Source of the DNA: Bradyrhizobium ivorense
GTDB taxonomy: Bacteria > Pseudomonadota > Alphaproteobacteria > Rhizobiales > Xanthobacteraceae
Direction of reading: 5' to 3'
Assembly (NCBI RefSeq): GCF_900696085.1
Contig: NZ_CAADFC020000004.1
Coordinates: 1,178,501-1,242,500, forward strand
Length of the DNA: 64,000 nt
Shown: positions 62,563 to 64,000 of the stretch, piece after piece
Position numbering within the stretch: the first letter of the stretch is position 1
How the letters are laid out: every line of letters begins with the position of its first letter
The notes under the pieces: generated by a model
What the model saw: only the letters and a program-made list of their open reading frames with translations
Databases searched by the model: none
What the model was told of the DNA's origin: nothing
Position numbers and translations under genes: made by a program

Positions 62563-63651
62563 ATGAAGCGTCGTGAATTCTTGAAGGTAGGCGGCGTCGG
62601 CCTGGCCGCGAGTGCAGTGGCCGCGCCCGCAGTCGCACAGTCGATGCCGGAAGTGAGATGGCGGCTGGCGGCAAGCTGGCCGAAAGCGCTCGATACGCTG
62701 TATGGCGGCTGCGAGTTTTTCTGCAAGCGCGTCGCCGAGATCACCGACAACCGGTTCCAGATCCAGCCCTTCGCCGCCGGCGAGATCGTCCCCGGCCTGC
62801 AGGTGCTCGACGCCGTCTCCAACGGCACGGTCGAGATCGGCAACACCGCGCTCTACTACTACTGGGGCAAGAACCCTGCATTCACCTTCGGCACGTCGCT
62901 GCCGTTCGGACTCAACACGCGCCAGCATATTTCCTGGCTGCAATGGGGCGGCGGCACCGACCTGCTCAACGATCTGCTCAAGGAATACAAATGCATCGGC
63001 ATTCCGACCGGCTCGACCGGCGCCCAGATGGGCGGCTGGTTCCGGAAGGAGATCAAGTCGATGGCGGATTTCCAGGGCCTGAAATTCCGCGTCGGCGGCT
63101 TCGCCGGCACCATCATCTCCAAGGTCGGCGGCGTGCCGCAGCAGATCGCGGGCGGCGACATCTATCCGGCGCTGGAAAAAGGCACCATCGACGCCGCCGA
63201 GTGGGTCGGGCCGTATGACGACGAGAAGCTCGGCTTCGTGAAGGTCGCCAAGTTCTACTACTACCCGGGCTGGTGGGAAGGCACCGGCCAGGGCCACAAT
63301 GTGGTGAACATGGACAAGTGGAGCGCGCTGCCAAAACACTATCAGGCGGCGATCCAGGCGGCGTCCGAGGACACCTTCACCTGGGTGACCGGCAAATACG
63401 ACGCGGTCAATCCGCCGGCGCTGAAGCGATTGATCGTCGCCGGCGCGCAGCTGCGGCCGTTCCCGCAGGAAGTGCTGGAGGCCTGCTACAACGCCGCCAA
63501 CGAGATCTACGCCGATCTCTCCAAGAGCAACCCGCATTTCGGCAAGATGTATTCCAGCCTGTCGGCCTATCGCAACGAATCGCTGGCCTGGATGCAGGTC
63601 GCCGAGCTCTCGTTCGACACCTTCATGATGCGGATGCGGACGCGGACCTGA
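62563..63651 (+). CDS. TRAP transporter substrate-binding protein (DctP family)
   Basis: 362 residues from ATG 62563, behind GGAGGGAA. Twin-arginine signal MKRREFLKVGGVGLAASAVAAPAVAQ. DctP-type core: RWRLAASWPKALDTLYGGCEFFCKRVAEIT, FAAGEIVPGLQVLDAVSNGTVEIGNTALYYYWG, and MADFQGLKFRVGGFAG with the anion-binding Arg. Group usually annotated for mannitol/chloroaromatic uptake. No membrane subunits in the window; a strong terminator follows, so it is probably transcribed alone. Confidence 0.92.
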   Translation: MKRREFLKVGGVGLAASAVAAPAVAQSMPEVRWRLAASWPKALDTLYGGCEFFCKRVAEITDNRFQIQPFAAGEIVPGLQVLDAVSNGTVEIGNTALYYYWGKNPAFTFGTSLPFGLNTRQHISWLQWGGGTDLLNDLLKEYKCIGIPTGSTGAQMGGWFRKEIKSMADFQGLKFRVGGFAGTIISKVGGVPQQIAGGDIYPALEKGTIDAAEWVGPYDDEKLGFVKVAKFYYYPGWWEGTGQGHNVVNMDKWSALPKHYQAAIQAASEDTFTWVTGKYDAVNPPALKRLIVAGAQLRPFPQEVLEACYNAANEIYADLSKSNPHFGKMYSSLSAYRNESLAWMQVAELSFDTFMMRMRTRT

Positions 63652-63679
63652 GCCGCAACGCGACATCAGACGCAAAAAG

Positions 63680-63703
63680 GCCCCGGAGAAATTTCTCCGG
63701 GGC
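63680..63703 (+). terminator. Intrinsic terminator after TRAP binding protein
   Basis: A perfect 24-bp dyad, GCCCCGGAGAAA facing TTTCTCCGGGGC, preceded by an A-run and followed by TATTTGTT, 28 bp after the stop codon. Confidence 0.88.
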
Positions 63704-63745
63704 TATTTGTTCGAGCGAACATAGCCGCATCAGTTTCGGTGCGCT

Positions 63746-63887
63746 CCCTCTCCCCGTTCTTACGGGGAGAGGGTTGGGGTGAGGGGCCGCTTCCGCATAC
63801 ATTGCGATAGTTGGATTCGCGGTGGCTCCCCCTCACCCGCATCGCATCTTCGATGCGATGCGACCTCTCCCCGCACGCGGGGCGAGG
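63746..63887. repeat. CCTCTCCCCG palindromic unit, reverse orientation
   Basis: A complete unit with CCCTCTCCCCGT/ACGGGGAGAGGG, GGGTGAGGGG/CCCTCACCC and a GCATCGCATC-type dyad, ending CCTCTCCCCGCACGCGGGGCGAGG. One C-to-G change breaks the last stem's symmetry. Confidence 0.85.
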
Positions 63888-63895
63888 TGAAGCGA

Positions 63896-64000
63896 TCAGT
63901 TCTCGTCGCTGCCGCCGAATTCTTCCATCAGCTTGTCATAGCTCTTGGTGACGAGGTCGATATTGCCCTTGTTCTCGACCGCGGGCGGCGGCGACTTCAG
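63896..64000 (-). CDS. C-terminal end of an unidentified protein (partial)
   Basis: 34 codons and a TGA read leftward: SPPPAVENKGNIDLVTKSY then DKLMEEFGGSDEN. A charged, probably cytoplasmic tail; I do not recognise the family. The rest lies beyond the window. Confidence 0.65.
   Translation of the reverse strand: MKSPPPAVENKGNIDLVTKSYDKLMEEFGGSDEN

Overview
The window looks like chromosome of a GC-rich alphaproteobacterium of the Bradyrhizobium/Rhodopseudomonas type. Supporting signs are strong third-position G/C bias, many GTG/TTG starts, ATGA/GTGA-coupled operons, a DLPVKAP-type mature start on an outer-membrane protein, an alphaproteobacterial initiator tRNA-Met, and numerous dispersed palindromic elements between genes. 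All calls come from reading the sequence; no database search was run.

Region 1 (1-16.7 kb) is a purine salvage and degradation island. It starts with a CoxL/CoxM/CoxS-type molybdenum hydroxylase whose Fe-S subunit carries a fused CoxG-like domain. Then come a guanine-deaminase-like enzyme, a Tsx-like outer-membrane channel, a BMP-type nucleoside/purine ABC importer (ATPase, two permeases, lipoprotein), an 8-oxoguanine-deaminase-like amidohydrolase, a xanthine dehydrogenase with unusual domain partition (FAD subunit plus Fe-S/Mo fusion), urate oxidase, and a fused OHCU decarboxylase/HIU hydrolase. Together they can take guanine, 8-oxoguanine or xanthine to S-allantoin. Two small secreted proteins follow.

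Region 2 (17.3-28.8 kb) is a hydantoin/dihydropyrimidine-type module: a dipeptide-family ABC importer, a dihydropyrimidinase/hydantoinase, an Asp/Glu (hydantoin) racemase, two paralogous N-carbamoyl-D-amino-acid-hydrolase-like nitrilases flanking the stump of an amidohydrolase, and a LysR regulator.

Region 3 (28.9-39.2 kb) is the most interesting part. A URC-type uracil-catabolism cluster (Urc1, a GTP-cyclohydrolase-II homologue; Urc4/DUF1688; a uracil phosphoribosyltransferase whose PRPP loop is degenerate) lies beside a dCMP-deaminase-like gene, a second uracil phosphoribosyltransferase with an intact loop, a barbiturase/cyanuric-acid-amidohydrolase-type gene split by one in-frame TAG, and a polyamine-type ABC importer. 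The window thus holds genes related to three different pyrimidine/hydantoin ring-opening chemistries side by side.

Region 4 (39.3-64 kb) is general metabolism with many repeats: a decayed glutamate-synthase-like gene, tRNA-fMet, a GMC oxidoreductase, CvpA, an SDR lacking the usual catalytic Tyr/Lys, a quinone-reductase-like enzyme, DUF3775, two metallo-beta-lactamase-fold hydrolases, an IS110-family transposase, FAH hydrolase, GST, serine hydrolase, Ogt, an alpha/beta hydrolase, an ECF41-like sigma/CMD pair with mirror-image promoters, an M20 peptidase, a GntR/dioxygenase/oxidoreductase cluster, a PRISE-like reductase and an orphan TRAP binding protein. Intergenic spaces carry palindromic elements, including a seven-unit tandem array (60.0-61.1 kb) and a perfect cloverleaf-like inverted-repeat structure (46.4 kb).
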